64,000 bases of DNA, from contig NZ_JAGGLG010000013.1 in assembly GCF_017874315.1 (NCBI RefSeq), positions 38,024 to 102,023 of the forward strand. Direction: 5' to 3'. The notes beneath the pieces were generated by a model. The model was given only the letters and a program-made list of their open reading frames with translations. It was not told the DNA's origin and ran no database searches. Made by a program: the position numbers and the translations under genes. The DNA is from Symbiobacterium terraclitae. Its GTDB lineage: Bacteria > Bacillota > Sulfobacillia > Symbiobacteriales > Symbiobacteriaceae. Positions 35,674-45,439 of the stretch are shown here, one piece after another; position 1 is the first letter of the stretch, and each line of letters starts with the position of its first letter.

Positions 35674-35901
35674 AATAGGGGGAAAATGGAACGGTATTTT
35701 TCACGAAATACAGGGAAACTGTCCCCCTATTCCCGCTGGCGAGGGGCCTGCCTCCCTGGAGGACGGCGAAAAGGATGCCCCCGGGTAGTACGAGAGGCCA
35801 TTTTGGCGCCCCAACATACTCCCCAGGGGTATTCGCGGCGACAGATAGGGTGCCAGTTTCCCTGTAATCGGTGAAAAATAGGGTTCCAACTTCCCCCTAT
35901 T
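35674..35901. repeat. 228-bp inverted-repeat element, MITE-like
   Basis: A 59-base arm (35674-35732) recurs in opposite orientation at 35843-35901 with about 84 percent identity, around a 110-base centre. Each arm begins AATAGGGGGAA and contains TATTTTTCAC and ACAGGGAAACTG; the left arm also ends in the complement of its own start. It is clearly more A/T-rich than its surroundings. No target duplication is evident. It may be a non-autonomous mobile element or a dispersed structured repeat. Confidence 0.75.
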
Positions 35902-35935
35902 CTCGGCGGCCCCCTCCGGAGCCCCGGGGGAGCGC

Positions 35936-36105
35936 AGGGCCCCTGCGAGCGCAGCGCCCCTAGAAGCGGAGGGCCCCCTGCGAGCGGAGCGCCCCCTGCG
36001 AGCCCAGCGCCCCCTGGGAGCGCAGCGCCCCTAGAAGCGGAGGGTCCCCTGCGAGCCCAGCGCCCCCTGCGAGCCCAGCGCCCCTGGAAGCAGAGGGCCC
36101 CCGGC
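35936..36105. repeat. 17-18-bp tandem repeat array, about nine copies
   Basis: Units such as AGCGCCCCCTGCGAGCCC and AGCGCCCCTAGAAGCGG alternate without a fixed order, abutting the glpC stop codon. Confidence 0.9.
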
Positions 36106-36108
36106 CAG

Positions 36109-37320
36109 CTAGGCGCCGCCCAGACCGTAGGCCTCCCAGAGCACGCTGACCGGATGGACGGCCTGGATCCCGGCCTGGTACTCCATCTGCCAGCGGCAGG
36201 TCTCGCAGTCGGAGACGGCACGGGGCGCGCCGGCGGCCAGCAGCGCTTCGCGCAGCGGCTCGCCCACCTTCATGGAGACCTCGTACTTCTCCTCCTTGAA
36301 CCCGTACGTGCCCGACGAGCCGCAGCAGCTGGCGTCGAGGTTCCACGCCTTGACGCCGGGGATGAGGTTGAGCAGCGTGACGGCCGGAAGGCCGATGCCC
36401 TGTGCCCGCTGGTGGCAGGGCTGGTGGTACGGCAGCCTCTCCTGCGTCGGGCGGAAGTCGGTCCGCAGCAGGCCCTGTTCGTGGCAGGCCAGCAGGAACT
36501 CGGAGATGTCGTAGACCTGGCGGGCCACTACGTCGGCGCCGTCCAGGTGGAGCACGTGCTGGTAGTCGTGCTTCAGGGTGAGGGAGCACGATGTGGAGCT
36601 GACGACGATGGGGATCCCCGCCTCGGCCGGCGCCCGCAGGTGGCGGAGGTTGAAGCGGCCGTTGCCCGCGGCTCCCCTCAGGTCGCCGTTGGCGATGATC
36701 GGCAGCCCGCAGCAGGTCTGCTCGGGCAGGATCACCTCGAAGCCGTTGTGCTCCAGCACCTCCACGACGTGCCGTCCGATGTGCGGCTCCATGTACTGCA
36801 CGGAGCAGCCGTGGAAGTAGGCCACCTTGCCGTTGGGGGCGGGCCGGTCCTTCCAGGGCGACTCGTGCCGGGCGAACCATTCCCGGAACGAGTGGTTGGC
36901 GTACCGGGGCATGGGCTTGTGCCGGTCGATGCGCAGGACCTTCTCCATGGCCCACCGGACGGGGCGGTTGGCCAGCACGCCGTTGGTCAGCCATGGCATG
37001 CGGACTGCCACGGGGCCCACCAGGTACGTGTGGGTGAGTACCCAGTCGCGGAGCGAAAGGCCGCGGCGCCCGACCTTCTCCCGCCTTGGCACGGCGATCA
37101 GGTCGGCCGGGTGGATGCCCGACGGGCAGACCGTGTCACAGGTGCGGCAGCCCAGGCAGAGGTCCAGGTGGTCCAGCTCGGCGACCTCGCCGGCGGCCCG
37201 CAGGCGGGCGAGGCCGGGGCCGCCGTTCTTGGGCCCGGGGAACTCGGGCGCGACCCGCAGCATGGGGCAGTGCATCTCGCAGATGGTGCATTTCAGGCAG
37301 GCATCGTACTCGCTGATCAC
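36109..37320 (-). CDS. glpC: Anaerobic glycerol-3-phosphate dehydrogenase subunit C
   Basis: 403-residue membrane-associated electron-transfer subunit. Two 4Fe-4S ferredoxin motifs lie at the N-terminus (CLKCTICEMHCP near residue 8 and CLGCRTCDTVCP near residue 55). Two CCG-type domains follow (TCCGLP near 205 and ASCCGSSGTYG near 335), as in heterodisulfide-reductase-like subunits. It passes electrons from GlpA/GlpB to the quinone pool. The GTG start at 37320 overlaps the glpB stop as GTGA. Last gene of glpABC. Confidence 0.93.
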   Translation of the reverse strand: MISEYDACLKCTICEMHCPMLRVAPEFPGPKNGGPGLARLRAAGEVAELDHLDLCLGCRTCDTVCPSGIHPADLIAVPRREKVGRRGLSLRDWVLTHTYLVGPVAVRMPWLTNGVLANRPVRWAMEKVLRIDRHKPMPRYANHSFREWFARHESPWKDRPAPNGKVAYFHGCSVQYMEPHIGRHVVEVLEHNGFEVILPEQTCCGLPIIANGDLRGAAGNGRFNLRHLRAPAEAGIPIVVSSTSCSLTLKHDYQHVLHLDGADVVARQVYDISEFLLACHEQGLLRTDFRPTQERLPYHQPCHQRAQGIGLPAVTLLNLIPGVKAWNLDASCCGSSGTYGFKEEKYEVSMKVGEPLREALLAAGAPRAVSDCETCRWQMEYQAGIQAVHPVSVLWEAYGLGGA

Positions 37321-38882
37321 CGGCGCTCACCTCCATCCGACAACGCCAGGCACCCGGCCAGGCGGCCCGCGGCGCCGCCGGTGGCCACGGCAACGCCACC
37401 CCCGCAGCCCTCGGCGTAGGGGTCGTACCCGGCGAGCGTCCGACCGCAGACGAACAGGTTGGCAAGCCCCTCAGGCCGCAGCTCCTCGTCCACCGGCACG
37501 CCCACCCGCACGAAGGGGTGTCCCCCGGCGGGCAGGAAGTCGGCATCCGCCCAGCAAGACGGGTCGCGCGGCGCCGCAGCCTGCCGGGTGGAACCCTGTT
37601 CCTGCCGGGGCGCGTCCTCACCGGACGAGTCCCGTCGAGCCGGGGCCTGTCCGGAAGAACCCGGCGTGGCGACCCGCAGGCCGAAGAGCGGCTCCCGCAC
37701 CTCCAGGCCCTCCGCCGCGATCCCGCCGCCCAGCAGGCCGCCCGTGGCGAGCACGTAGGCCTCCGCCTCGTAGGTCACCTGGCCTCCGGGACCCTCGCAG
37801 ACGACGGCACGGACCCGCCCGTTCTCCACCTCCGCCCGCACCGCCCGGGCGCCCAGCGCCAGGTCGACGCCCGCCTGCTGGACGGCCCTGCGCAGGGCCT
37901 CAGCCAGCCGCAGGCCCGGCACGGACGGGGGCGGCAGCAGCACCTCCGCCACGCACATCCCCGTGGCCGCGGCCAAGTCCTCCTGCACCTTGACGGCCCC
38001 GGCGAGCCCGAGCACCGCGGGAAAGAGCACCCACCGGCGCCCGTGGGACGATCCCGCCGCCCCCTGGCCGGACGCTCCCGTCGCCAGGCCTGACGCCCCG
38101 ATCGACAGGCCGGCCGCTCCCGTCGTCAGGCCGGACGCCCCGGCCGCCGGACCGGACGCCCCTGCCGCCAGGCCGGACGCCCCTGCCGCCAGGCCGGATG
38201 CTCCCGTCGCCAGGCCGGGGGCGACCGTCTCCACGCCGGACGCTCCCGTCGCCAGGCCGGACGCCCCGATCGACAGGCCGGCCGCGTCGCGGGCCGAGAG
38301 AACGGCGTCGATGACCTCTTCCCTGTAAGCCTCGTTCTCCAGCTGCCGGGCCAGGGCGACGGGGTGGACCTCCTCCGGATTGCCGGGCAGGTCGACCCAA
38401 CTCCACGGCACGCCGCCCATCCCCGCCGCCACCACGGCGGGGTCGAAGTCGCGCAGACCGCGGAAGCCCACCACCCAGACGGGCTCGCCGGGCGGGGGAG
38501 CCGCCATTCCGGGGCCCACCAGGTGCGTCGGCCGGCGGGCACCCAGGGCGGTGATCACCTCGTGCTCCCCGGGCGAGAGCGGCCAGCCCACCCGGGCCAT
38601 CTCAGCCCGGAACTCCGCGATCTCGTCCTCGACGACCGCCATCCCCAGCAGCCGGTACGGGTGCGCAGGGGGCAGGGCCTCGAAGGGGACGGCCAGGCGG
38701 TCGATGCAGCCCGAGGCCAGTTCCAGCACGCCGGCGCCCTCGGCCACCAGCGCGACCTCGGCGCCGGTCCGGCGGGCGGCCAGTGCAGCAGTCATGCCGG
38801 ACAGGCCGCCGCCGATTACAAGGACCTCGGGGCGGCGCACCCGGCCCCTGAAGCGGGGGACGCCGATCGTCATCTCAGTCAT
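37317..38882 (-). CDS. glpB: Anaerobic glycerol-3-phosphate dehydrogenase subunit B, with a repeat insertion
   Basis: 521-residue flavoprotein subunit, about 100 residues longer than typical GlpB (around 420). FAD motif VLVIGGGLSGMTAALAA is near residue 22 and GYDPYAEGCGGGVAVATGGAAG lies at the C-terminus. Residues about 202-278 are eleven tandem heptapeptides (GLATGAS-type), placed between the GlpB core segments, plus a second low-complexity stretch near 415-445. I start at the ATG at 38882, eight bases after AGGAGGTG; the frame extends three codons further. It overlaps glpA by eight bases. Confidence 0.9.
   Translation of the reverse strand: MTEMTIGVPRFRGRVRRPEVLVIGGGLSGMTAALAARRTGAEVALVAEGAGVLELASGCIDRLAVPFEALPPAHPYRLLGMAVVEDEIAEFRAEMARVGWPLSPGEHEVITALGARRPTHLVGPGMAAPPPGEPVWVVGFRGLRDFDPAVVAAGMGGVPWSWVDLPGNPEEVHPVALARQLENEAYREEVIDAVLSARDAAGLSIGASGLATGASGVETVAPGLATGASGLAAGASGLAAGASGPAAGASGLTTGAAGLSIGASGLATGASGQGAAGSSHGRRWVLFPAVLGLAGAVKVQEDLAAATGMCVAEVLLPPPSVPGLRLAEALRRAVQQAGVDLALGARAVRAEVENGRVRAVVCEGPGGQVTYEAEAYVLATGGLLGGGIAAEGLEVREPLFGLRVATPGSSGQAPARRDSSGEDAPRQEQGSTRQAAAPRDPSCWADADFLPAGGHPFVRVGVPVDEELRPEGLANLFVCGRTLAGYDPYAEGCGGGVAVATGGAAGRLAGCLALSDGGERR
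38049..38279 (-). repeat. 21-bp coding tandem repeat inside glpB, eleven copies
   Basis: Eleven in-frame units of 21 bases, encoding GLSIGAS, GLATGAS, GLAAGAS and variants. The length is a multiple of three, so the frame is kept. Confidence 0.95.
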
Positions 38883-40485
38883 GGCCGACACCTCCTGCCT
38901 CCGGCTCCATGGCCAGCTGGCTCCGGGCCAGGGCGTAGTTCAGCTCCGCCGCGCGCAGCTCCAGCCCTCCGAGTCCGCCCCGCACACCGCGCCAGCGCTC
39001 CGCCTGGAAGCGGGCGAGGAGCTCGGGAACCCGGGACGCTGGGATCAGGTCCGCCCGCACCAGGGCCAGGGCCGCCCGGTATCCGCAGAAGCCGCCCTGG
39101 CAGGTCCCCATGCCCAGGCGCGTCCGGCGGCGCAGGTCGCCCAGCGACGGGTTGTCCAGGCTCCGGGCGGTACCCACGAGCTCGCCGGCCGTCACCTGCT
39201 CGCACTCGCAGACGATCTGCCGCCCGCCGGGCTCCTCCATCGCCCGGATGATGTCGGGCAGCGACGCCGGGTGGCGGTCCGCCACGGCCCGCGCCCGCTC
39301 CGTGCCGACCAGGCTGGTGATGCGCGCCATCGCCCCGCGGTCGGGCGGGGGCAGGATCGGTTCGGTCGCCGTGCGGCAGGGGGCGGTGACGCCCAGGTGA
39401 CTGGCGGCCACGTCCACCACCCGCTCGGCCATCAGGCGGTAGGTGGTGAGCTTGCCGCCCACGATGGAAACCAGGCCCCCCACCCCGTGCTCGGCCTTGT
39501 GGTCGACCACCACGAAGGTGCGGGAGAGCTCGCGGGTGTTGCCGCCGCTGCGGGAGCCGTAGAGGGGCCGCACGCCGGCGAACGCCCGCAGCACCCGGGC
39601 GCTGGCTGCCAGCGGCAGCATCTCGGCGCCCAGCCGCTTCAGCTCCTCCACCTCGCCGGCGGGAACGCGGATGTCGTCGGGATCCGGCACCGGCGTGGCG
39701 GTGGTGCCGAGGAGCGTCACGCTGCCGGTGGGGACGAAGATGTCGCCATTGCCGGGCTTGCGCAGCCGGTTGACCACCCGGCTCGTCAGCCGCCCGTGGT
39801 AGACCAGGAGGACGCCGCGGTCGGCCACCACGTCCAGCTGGATACCGGCCATGGCCGCGATCTGCCCGGCCCAGGCGCCGGCGGCGTTGATCACCATCTC
39901 CGCCTCCAGCCGCTCCTCCTCGCCGGTGGCCAGGTTCCTGAGGCGCACGCCCGCCACGTTGCCGCCGCTCATCAGGAGGCCCTCGACCCGCCGGTAGGTG
40001 TACACCCGGGCCCCGTAGGCTTCGGCGGCCGCAACGTTGCCCTGCACGAGCCGCCAGCCGTCGACGGAGGCGTCGGGCACGGCGTAGGCCTCCCGCACCG
40101 ACTCGGCCAGCAGCGGCTCCTCCCGGCGCAGGCGGTCGACGTCCAGCTCCTCCACGGCGATGCCGGCCTCCCGGCAGGCCGTCACCCACTGTGCGGCGTA
40201 GGCCGGATCGTCCTGCTCGAGGCGGACGAACAGCCCGCCGCAGGGCTCCACGGCAAAGGGTGCGATCCGCCGCACGATCTGGTTCTCCTCCGCGCACTCC
40301 CGGGCGGACTCCGCATCCTTCACCGCGTAGCGGCCGCCGCTGTGCAGCAGGCCGTGGTAGCGGCTGGACGTGCCGTGCACCAGGTCGCCCTGCTCCACCA
40401 GGGCGGCCTTAATGCCGCGCAGGGCCAGATCCCTGAGGATGCCGGCGCCCGTTGCCCCGCCACCGATCACGATGGCTTGCAGCAC
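38875..40485 (-). CDS. glpA: Anaerobic glycerol-3-phosphate dehydrogenase subunit A
   Basis: 536-residue catalytic subunit oxidising glycerol-3-phosphate to DHAP. It has FAD motif IVIGGGATGAGILRDLALRG at residue 5, GTSSRYHGLLHSGGRYA, INAAGAWAGQIA and GGKLTTYRLMAERV. A C-terminal BFD-like [2Fe-2S] domain (VCECEQV near 430, GTCQGGFCGYR near 470) separates GlpA from the GlpD-type enzyme at 28827. The ATG at 40485 follows AAGGAGAG. First gene of glpABC; a large leader hairpin lies just upstream. Confidence 0.94.
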   Translation of the reverse strand: MLQAIVIGGGATGAGILRDLALRGIKAALVEQGDLVHGTSSRYHGLLHSGGRYAVKDAESARECAEENQIVRRIAPFAVEPCGGLFVRLEQDDPAYAAQWVTACREAGIAVEELDVDRLRREEPLLAESVREAYAVPDASVDGWRLVQGNVAAAEAYGARVYTYRRVEGLLMSGGNVAGVRLRNLATGEEERLEAEMVINAAGAWAGQIAAMAGIQLDVVADRGVLLVYHGRLTSRVVNRLRKPGNGDIFVPTGSVTLLGTTATPVPDPDDIRVPAGEVEELKRLGAEMLPLAASARVLRAFAGVRPLYGSRSGGNTRELSRTFVVVDHKAEHGVGGLVSIVGGKLTTYRLMAERVVDVAASHLGVTAPCRTATEPILPPPDRGAMARITSLVGTERARAVADRHPASLPDIIRAMEEPGGRQIVCECEQVTAGELVGTARSLDNPSLGDLRRRTRLGMGTCQGGFCGYRAALALVRADLIPASRVPELLARFQAERWRGVRGGLGGLELRAAELNYALARSQLAMEPEAGGVGHD

Positions 40486-40511
40486 GCATCATCTCTCCTT
40501 TCACGGCGAAA

Positions 40512-40554
40512 GCCCCACCAGGGACACGCCTCAGTCGGCGTGCCCTGGTGGGGC
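40512..40554 (-). promoter_or_regulatory. Large hairpin in the glpA leader
   Basis: Arms of about 17 bp (GCCCCACCAGGG plus ACGCC, and the complement at 40537-40554) with small internal bulges and a 6-base loop, 27 bp before the glpA start. On the minus strand it is followed by only CTTTCG. It may be an attenuator, for instance under GlpP-type antitermination known for Firmicute glp genes, or the terminator of an upstream transcript. Confidence 0.5.
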
Positions 40555-40702
40555 GACTCTCCCTGTCTCAGCGCCCTTGTTCCGACTCCAGTGTACGATA
40601 GGCGCACTCGGGCCCGTAAGGGTCGTCGGACCTAATCCGCGTAGTCCGAACGTGCCAGTGCGTGCCAGGCGCGTATGCCTAGGTACCGGATGGCGGGCCG
40701 CG

Positions 40703-40892
40703 GTGCTCCGGGTTCTGGTGAGCGAGCGAGTGCGCCGGGCAACTACCGGCCCCGGCGAGCGGGCGAATGCGCCGGACCGCTACCGGTTCTGGTAGGCAGG
40801 TGAAGGCGCCGCGCTGCTATCGGTTCTGGTAGGCAGGCGAAGGCGCCGCGCTGCTACCGGTTCTGGTCGTCAGGCGCAGGCGCCGCGCTGCT
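40703..40892. repeat. 37-bp tandem repeat array merging with the pepF stop codon
   Basis: Three near-identical 37-bp units (40779-40815, 40816-40852, 40853-40889) follow two older diverged copies from about 40703. Each carries CTACCGGTTCT, which is the reverse complement of the end of the pepF gene including its TAG stop at 40891-40893. Confidence 0.93.
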
Positions 40893-42693
40893 ACCGGTTC
40901 TCGGTCAGCGCCAGGAACTGCTTCACGTCGGCCACCGAGACATCCACGGCCTGCTGCCAGAAGTCGGGCTTGGTAAGGTCGACGCCCAGGTGCTTGGCGG
41001 CCAGGTCCTCGACCCGCATCCGGCCCGTGTCGCGCAGCAGGTCGACGTACCGCCGGGCGAAGGACGGCCCCTCGGCCACCGCACGGGCGTAGACGCCCGA
41101 GCTGAACAGGAAGCCGAAGGTGTACGGGAAGTTGTAGAACGGCTGGCCGGTGATGTAGAAATGCAGCTTGGAGGCCCAGAAGTGCGGATGGTACTCCGAG
41201 AGGGCGTCGCGGTATGCCTCCTTCTGCGCCTCGACCATCAGCTGGTTGAGCCGGGCCACCGGCAGCAGGCCCTTGTGCCGCTCGGCGTAGAAGCGGGTCT
41301 CGAACAGGAAGCGGGCATGGATGTTCATGAAGAAGGCCACGGCCCGCTCGGCCTTCCCGGCCAGCAGCGTCAACCGCTCCTCGTCGCTGCCCGCGGCCTT
41401 GAGCGCAGCGTCGCTCACCAGCAGCTCGGCGAAGGTGGACGCGGTCTCGGCGACGTTCATCGCGTAGCCCTGCGCCATCTGCGGCAGGTCGTTCATCACC
41501 GACTGGTGGTAGGCGTGGCCCAGCTCGTGCGCCAGGGTGGAGACGTTGTCCAGGGTCCCGCCGAAGGTCATGAAGATGCGGGACTGGTGGCTCAGCGGGA
41601 ACGAGGTGCAGAAGCCGCCGGGCCGCTTGCCGGGCCGGTCCTCGGCCTCGATCCACCGATTCGCAAAGGCCTGCTCAGCAAAGCGCGCCATGTCCGGCGA
41701 GAAACGGCCGAAGTGCTCCACGATGAAGGCCGCGGCCTCGTCGTAGGTCACCTTCGTGCTCGAGCCGCCCAGCGGGGCATCGACGTCGTACCAGGCCAGC
41801 TTCTCGAGCCCCAGGAGCTTCGCCTTCCGGTTGAGGAACTCGACGAAGATCTCCTTGTTCCGGTCGATGACCGCCCACATCACGTCCAGCGTCTCGGGCT
41901 TCATGCGGTTGGTCTCCAGCGGCTCCGACAGGATGGAGTCCCACCCCCGGTGCTTGTAGAGCTGGATGCGGAAGCCGGCCAGGTGGTTCAGCGCCGCGCC
42001 GATCAGCTCTGCCTGCTCGCCCCAGGCCTTCTCCCAGCGTGCGAACAGCTCGGCCCGCACGGCCCGGTCGGGGTCGTGCATCCGGTTGAAGGCCTGACCC
42101 GCCGACAGGTGGACGGTCTTGCCGCCCTCCTCCCACGGGATCTGGATCCGGGCGACGAGCTCGTCGTAGAGCCGCCCCCAGGCGTGGTAGCCGTCCACGG
42201 CCAGGTCGCCGGCCAGCGACTCCCGCTGCGGGTCCATCCGCATGGCGGCCCGGGCCCGGCGCTCCCGCAGGGGGTAGGCGATCCCGGCGAAGTCAGGCCG
42301 CTCCACCAGCGCCGTGAACACGTCCTCCGGCAGCTGGCTGATCTGGTGGTCCATCAGGGTCGTGGCGTTGCCGGCGGCCGCCCTGATCTGGCTCAACCGG
42401 CCCTCGAGCAGCTTGGCCCCCTGGTCGGCCATCGACTGGGCGGTCAGGCAGGAGATGAACGCCCCGGCCTGCCGGAGGTGCCGCGCCACGTCCTGAAACT
42501 CGGTGAGGAGCGGCGCCCAGGCGTCCAGCTCGGCGGGGCTCTGGGGCACCTGCGCCGCCTCCAGGCGCTGCTTCAGATCGGCGACGCGGGCGGCGAGGTC
42601 GTCGAGGAATGCGCGGAATTCGGGGGAGTCGCTTCCCCCGGGGAAGAAAACGTCGAGATCCCACGTCTGGCTCAGCGGTGCCTGCACGATCAT
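40891..42693 (-). CDS. M3 family oligoendopeptidase (PepF type)
   Basis: 600-residue cytoplasmic zinc peptidase that degrades oligopeptides. The zinc motif HELGHAYHQ lies near residue 390, with the downstream Glu of MNVAETASTFAELL completing the gluzincin site. The N-terminal helical domain (WDLDVFFPGG) is PepF-like. I chose the ATG at 42693 because GAGGGAGGATGAG precedes it. The gene end is embedded in a 37-bp tandem repeat, so stop-codon copies lie downstream. Divergent from cimA. Confidence 0.92.
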   Translation of the reverse strand: MIVQAPLSQTWDLDVFFPGGSDSPEFRAFLDDLAARVADLKQRLEAAQVPQSPAELDAWAPLLTEFQDVARHLRQAGAFISCLTAQSMADQGAKLLEGRLSQIRAAAGNATTLMDHQISQLPEDVFTALVERPDFAGIAYPLRERRARAAMRMDPQRESLAGDLAVDGYHAWGRLYDELVARIQIPWEEGGKTVHLSAGQAFNRMHDPDRAVRAELFARWEKAWGEQAELIGAALNHLAGFRIQLYKHRGWDSILSEPLETNRMKPETLDVMWAVIDRNKEIFVEFLNRKAKLLGLEKLAWYDVDAPLGGSSTKVTYDEAAAFIVEHFGRFSPDMARFAEQAFANRWIEAEDRPGKRPGGFCTSFPLSHQSRIFMTFGGTLDNVSTLAHELGHAYHQSVMNDLPQMAQGYAMNVAETASTFAELLVSDAALKAAGSDEERLTLLAGKAERAVAFFMNIHARFLFETRFYAERHKGLLPVARLNQLMVEAQKEAYRDALSEYHPHFWASKLHFYITGQPFYNFPYTFGFLFSSGVYARAVAEGPSFARRYVDLLRDTGRMRVEDLAAKHLGVDLTKPDFWQQAVDVSVADVKQFLALTENR

Positions 42694-42749
42694 CTCATCC
42701 TCCCTCGTGGATATCGTTGCCACTGGCTCCGACTCTTAGCGATTCGGGC

Positions 42750-42778
42750 TTGACACGGCCATTCCCTGCGGATAAAGT
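42750..42778 (+). promoter_or_regulatory. Sigma-A promoter of the cimA T-box transcript
   Basis: Consensus TTGACA at 42750-42755 and TAAAGT at 42773-42778 with a 17-base spacer, just upstream of the T-box leader and partly overlapping the pepF upstream region. Confidence 0.8.
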
Positions 42779-42784
42779 GGTCGA

Positions 42785-43075
42785 TAAATACTCATGATTG
42801 CTGCAGGCGATGACGAGGGCGAGTAACCGGCGCGCGCCGTCCCAGAGAGCGGGCCACATCGCTGCGAGGTCCGCACGGCAGACCCGGCGAAGATCCCCTT
42901 CGAGCCGCCACCCGAGCCCCTGCGCGGGGTAGGCGTGGCCGGTCCTCCCCCGTTACCGGGAGGCGACATCGACCGGTGTCGGCTGAGGAGGCCGCCTGCG
43001 CGCGGCAAATCCGGGTGGTACCGCGGAGGCCACGAGGCCCCCGTCCCGTATGGGATGGGGGCCTTGTCCATTCTT
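42785..43075 (+). ncRNA. T-box leader, isoleucine specifier, upstream of cimA
   Basis: Stem I elements are recognisable: GAGTAA (AGUA motif), CAGAGAG, then GAAG-ATC-CCCTTCGAGC, where ATC (42893-42895) occupies the specifier position. The T-box sequence CCGGGTGGTACCGCGG is at 43011-43026. A terminator with 12-base arms (43036-43047, 43052-43063) is followed by TTGTCCATTCTT. Uncharged isoleucine tRNA should stabilise the antiterminator and switch cimA on. Confidence 0.9.
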
Positions 43076-43091
43076 CCCACAAGGAGGTCGA

Positions 43092-44663
<1,572 letters not shown>

Positions 44664-44778
44664 AACCCGCGCTGTCCCGCCCCGGGTCAGGACCCGCCCG
44701 GCGGGGAGAACTGTCCGGGCGGCGTTCCGCGGCCCCCGATGGCAGCGCGCGCCGGTTGCCCCGGCGAGACAGGAAAAA

Positions 44779-44814
44779 AGAACCGACCCTGCCCCACGAG
44801 GCAGGGTCGGTTCT
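44779..44814 (-). terminator. Rho-independent terminator of the tRNA operon
   Basis: 15-bp perfect arms (44779-44793, 44800-44814) around a 6-base loop; on the minus strand it ends in TTCTTTTTTCC. It may also stop cimA transcription from the other side. Confidence 0.9.
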
Positions 44815-44827
44815 CTGCTGTGCAATC

Positions 44828-44918
44828 TGGTGCAGATGGGGAGACTCGAACTCCCACCGGGAGTGGTTACCCGACACGGTCCTGAGCCGTGCGCGTCTGC
44901 CAATTCCGCCACATCTGC
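44828..44918 (-). tRNA. tRNA-Leu (anticodon CAG)
   Basis: 91 bases with encoded CCA. Acceptor GCAGATG pairs with CATCTGC; the long variable arm is typical of a class II tRNA. Anticodon CAG is at 44882-44884 and the T-arm contains GTTCGAGTC. Confidence 0.96.
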
Positions 44919-44995
44919 GAGATGTCCACCTAGCGAACCGACGGTGCGCTGCTGCCTTCCGACCCTGACGCGTTTCCGCCGGCCCGCTAGCGGAC

Positions 44996-45071
<76 letters not shown>

Positions 45072-45076
45072 GTATG

Positions 45077-45152
45077 TGGTGGCCCAGGCCGGAATCGAAC
45101 CGGCGACACCGCGATTTTCAGTCGCGTGCTCTACCAACTGAGCTACCGGGCC
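45077..45152 (-). tRNA. tRNA-Phe (anticodon GAA)
   Basis: 76 bases with encoded CCA, starting GGCCCGGTAGCTCAG. The anticodon loop is CTGAAAA, giving GAA. First gene of a Phe-Ala-Leu tRNA operon. Confidence 0.97.
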
Positions 45153-45186
45153 GTATGCGCCGGATATGATGCTCCGGCGGAACTCT

Positions 45187-45215
45187 ATGTTACCGTATCC
45201 GCACCGCTTCGGCAA
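45187..45215 (-). promoter_or_regulatory. Promoter of the tRNA operon
   Basis: TTGCCG (-35, 45210-45215) and TAACAT (-10, 45187-45192) with a 17-base spacer on the minus strand, 35 bp upstream of tRNA-Phe. Confidence 0.65.
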
Positions 45216-45368
45216 GTCCGAGTTTCTCCCACCAGCTGTGCCACCGCCGCCATGTCTCTTCCAATCGCCGTCTTCCGCCCCGAAGGCCACATTCGCGGCG
45301 GCCGCAGCCGGCACCACGACGAACCGGCAGTGGGGTGACGATTCAGCAAGACTTTTTTAACCTCGATG

Positions 45369-45397
45369 TTGACATTCCTCCGCGAACGGCGTACATT
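45369..45397 (+). promoter_or_regulatory. Sigma-A promoter of ndh
   Basis: TTGACA (45369-45374), 17 bases, TACATT (45392-45397), immediately followed by the Rex palindrome, so a bound repressor would cover the start site. Confidence 0.88.
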
Positions 45398-45419
45398 GGT
45401 TGTGAAGAGATTCACAACC
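45398..45419. promoter_or_regulatory. Rex operator
   Basis: Perfect palindrome with arms GGTTGTGAA and TTCACAACC around GAGA. The core TTGTGAAGAGATTCACAA matches the published Rex consensus TTGTGAAnnnnTTCACAA at every defined base. Rex releases DNA when the NADH/NAD+ ratio is high. Confidence 0.92.
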
Positions 45420-45439
45420 ACGCGCTGGGGGGATGTGCG

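Noticed and set aside
35662..35889. Two short opposing ORFs in the inverted-repeat element
   Set aside because: Their similarity follows from the DNA inverted repeat; no ribosome site or family match supports them.
35298..36105. CRISPR array
   Set aside because: The repeats are directly adjacent with no unique spacers, and no cas gene is in the window.
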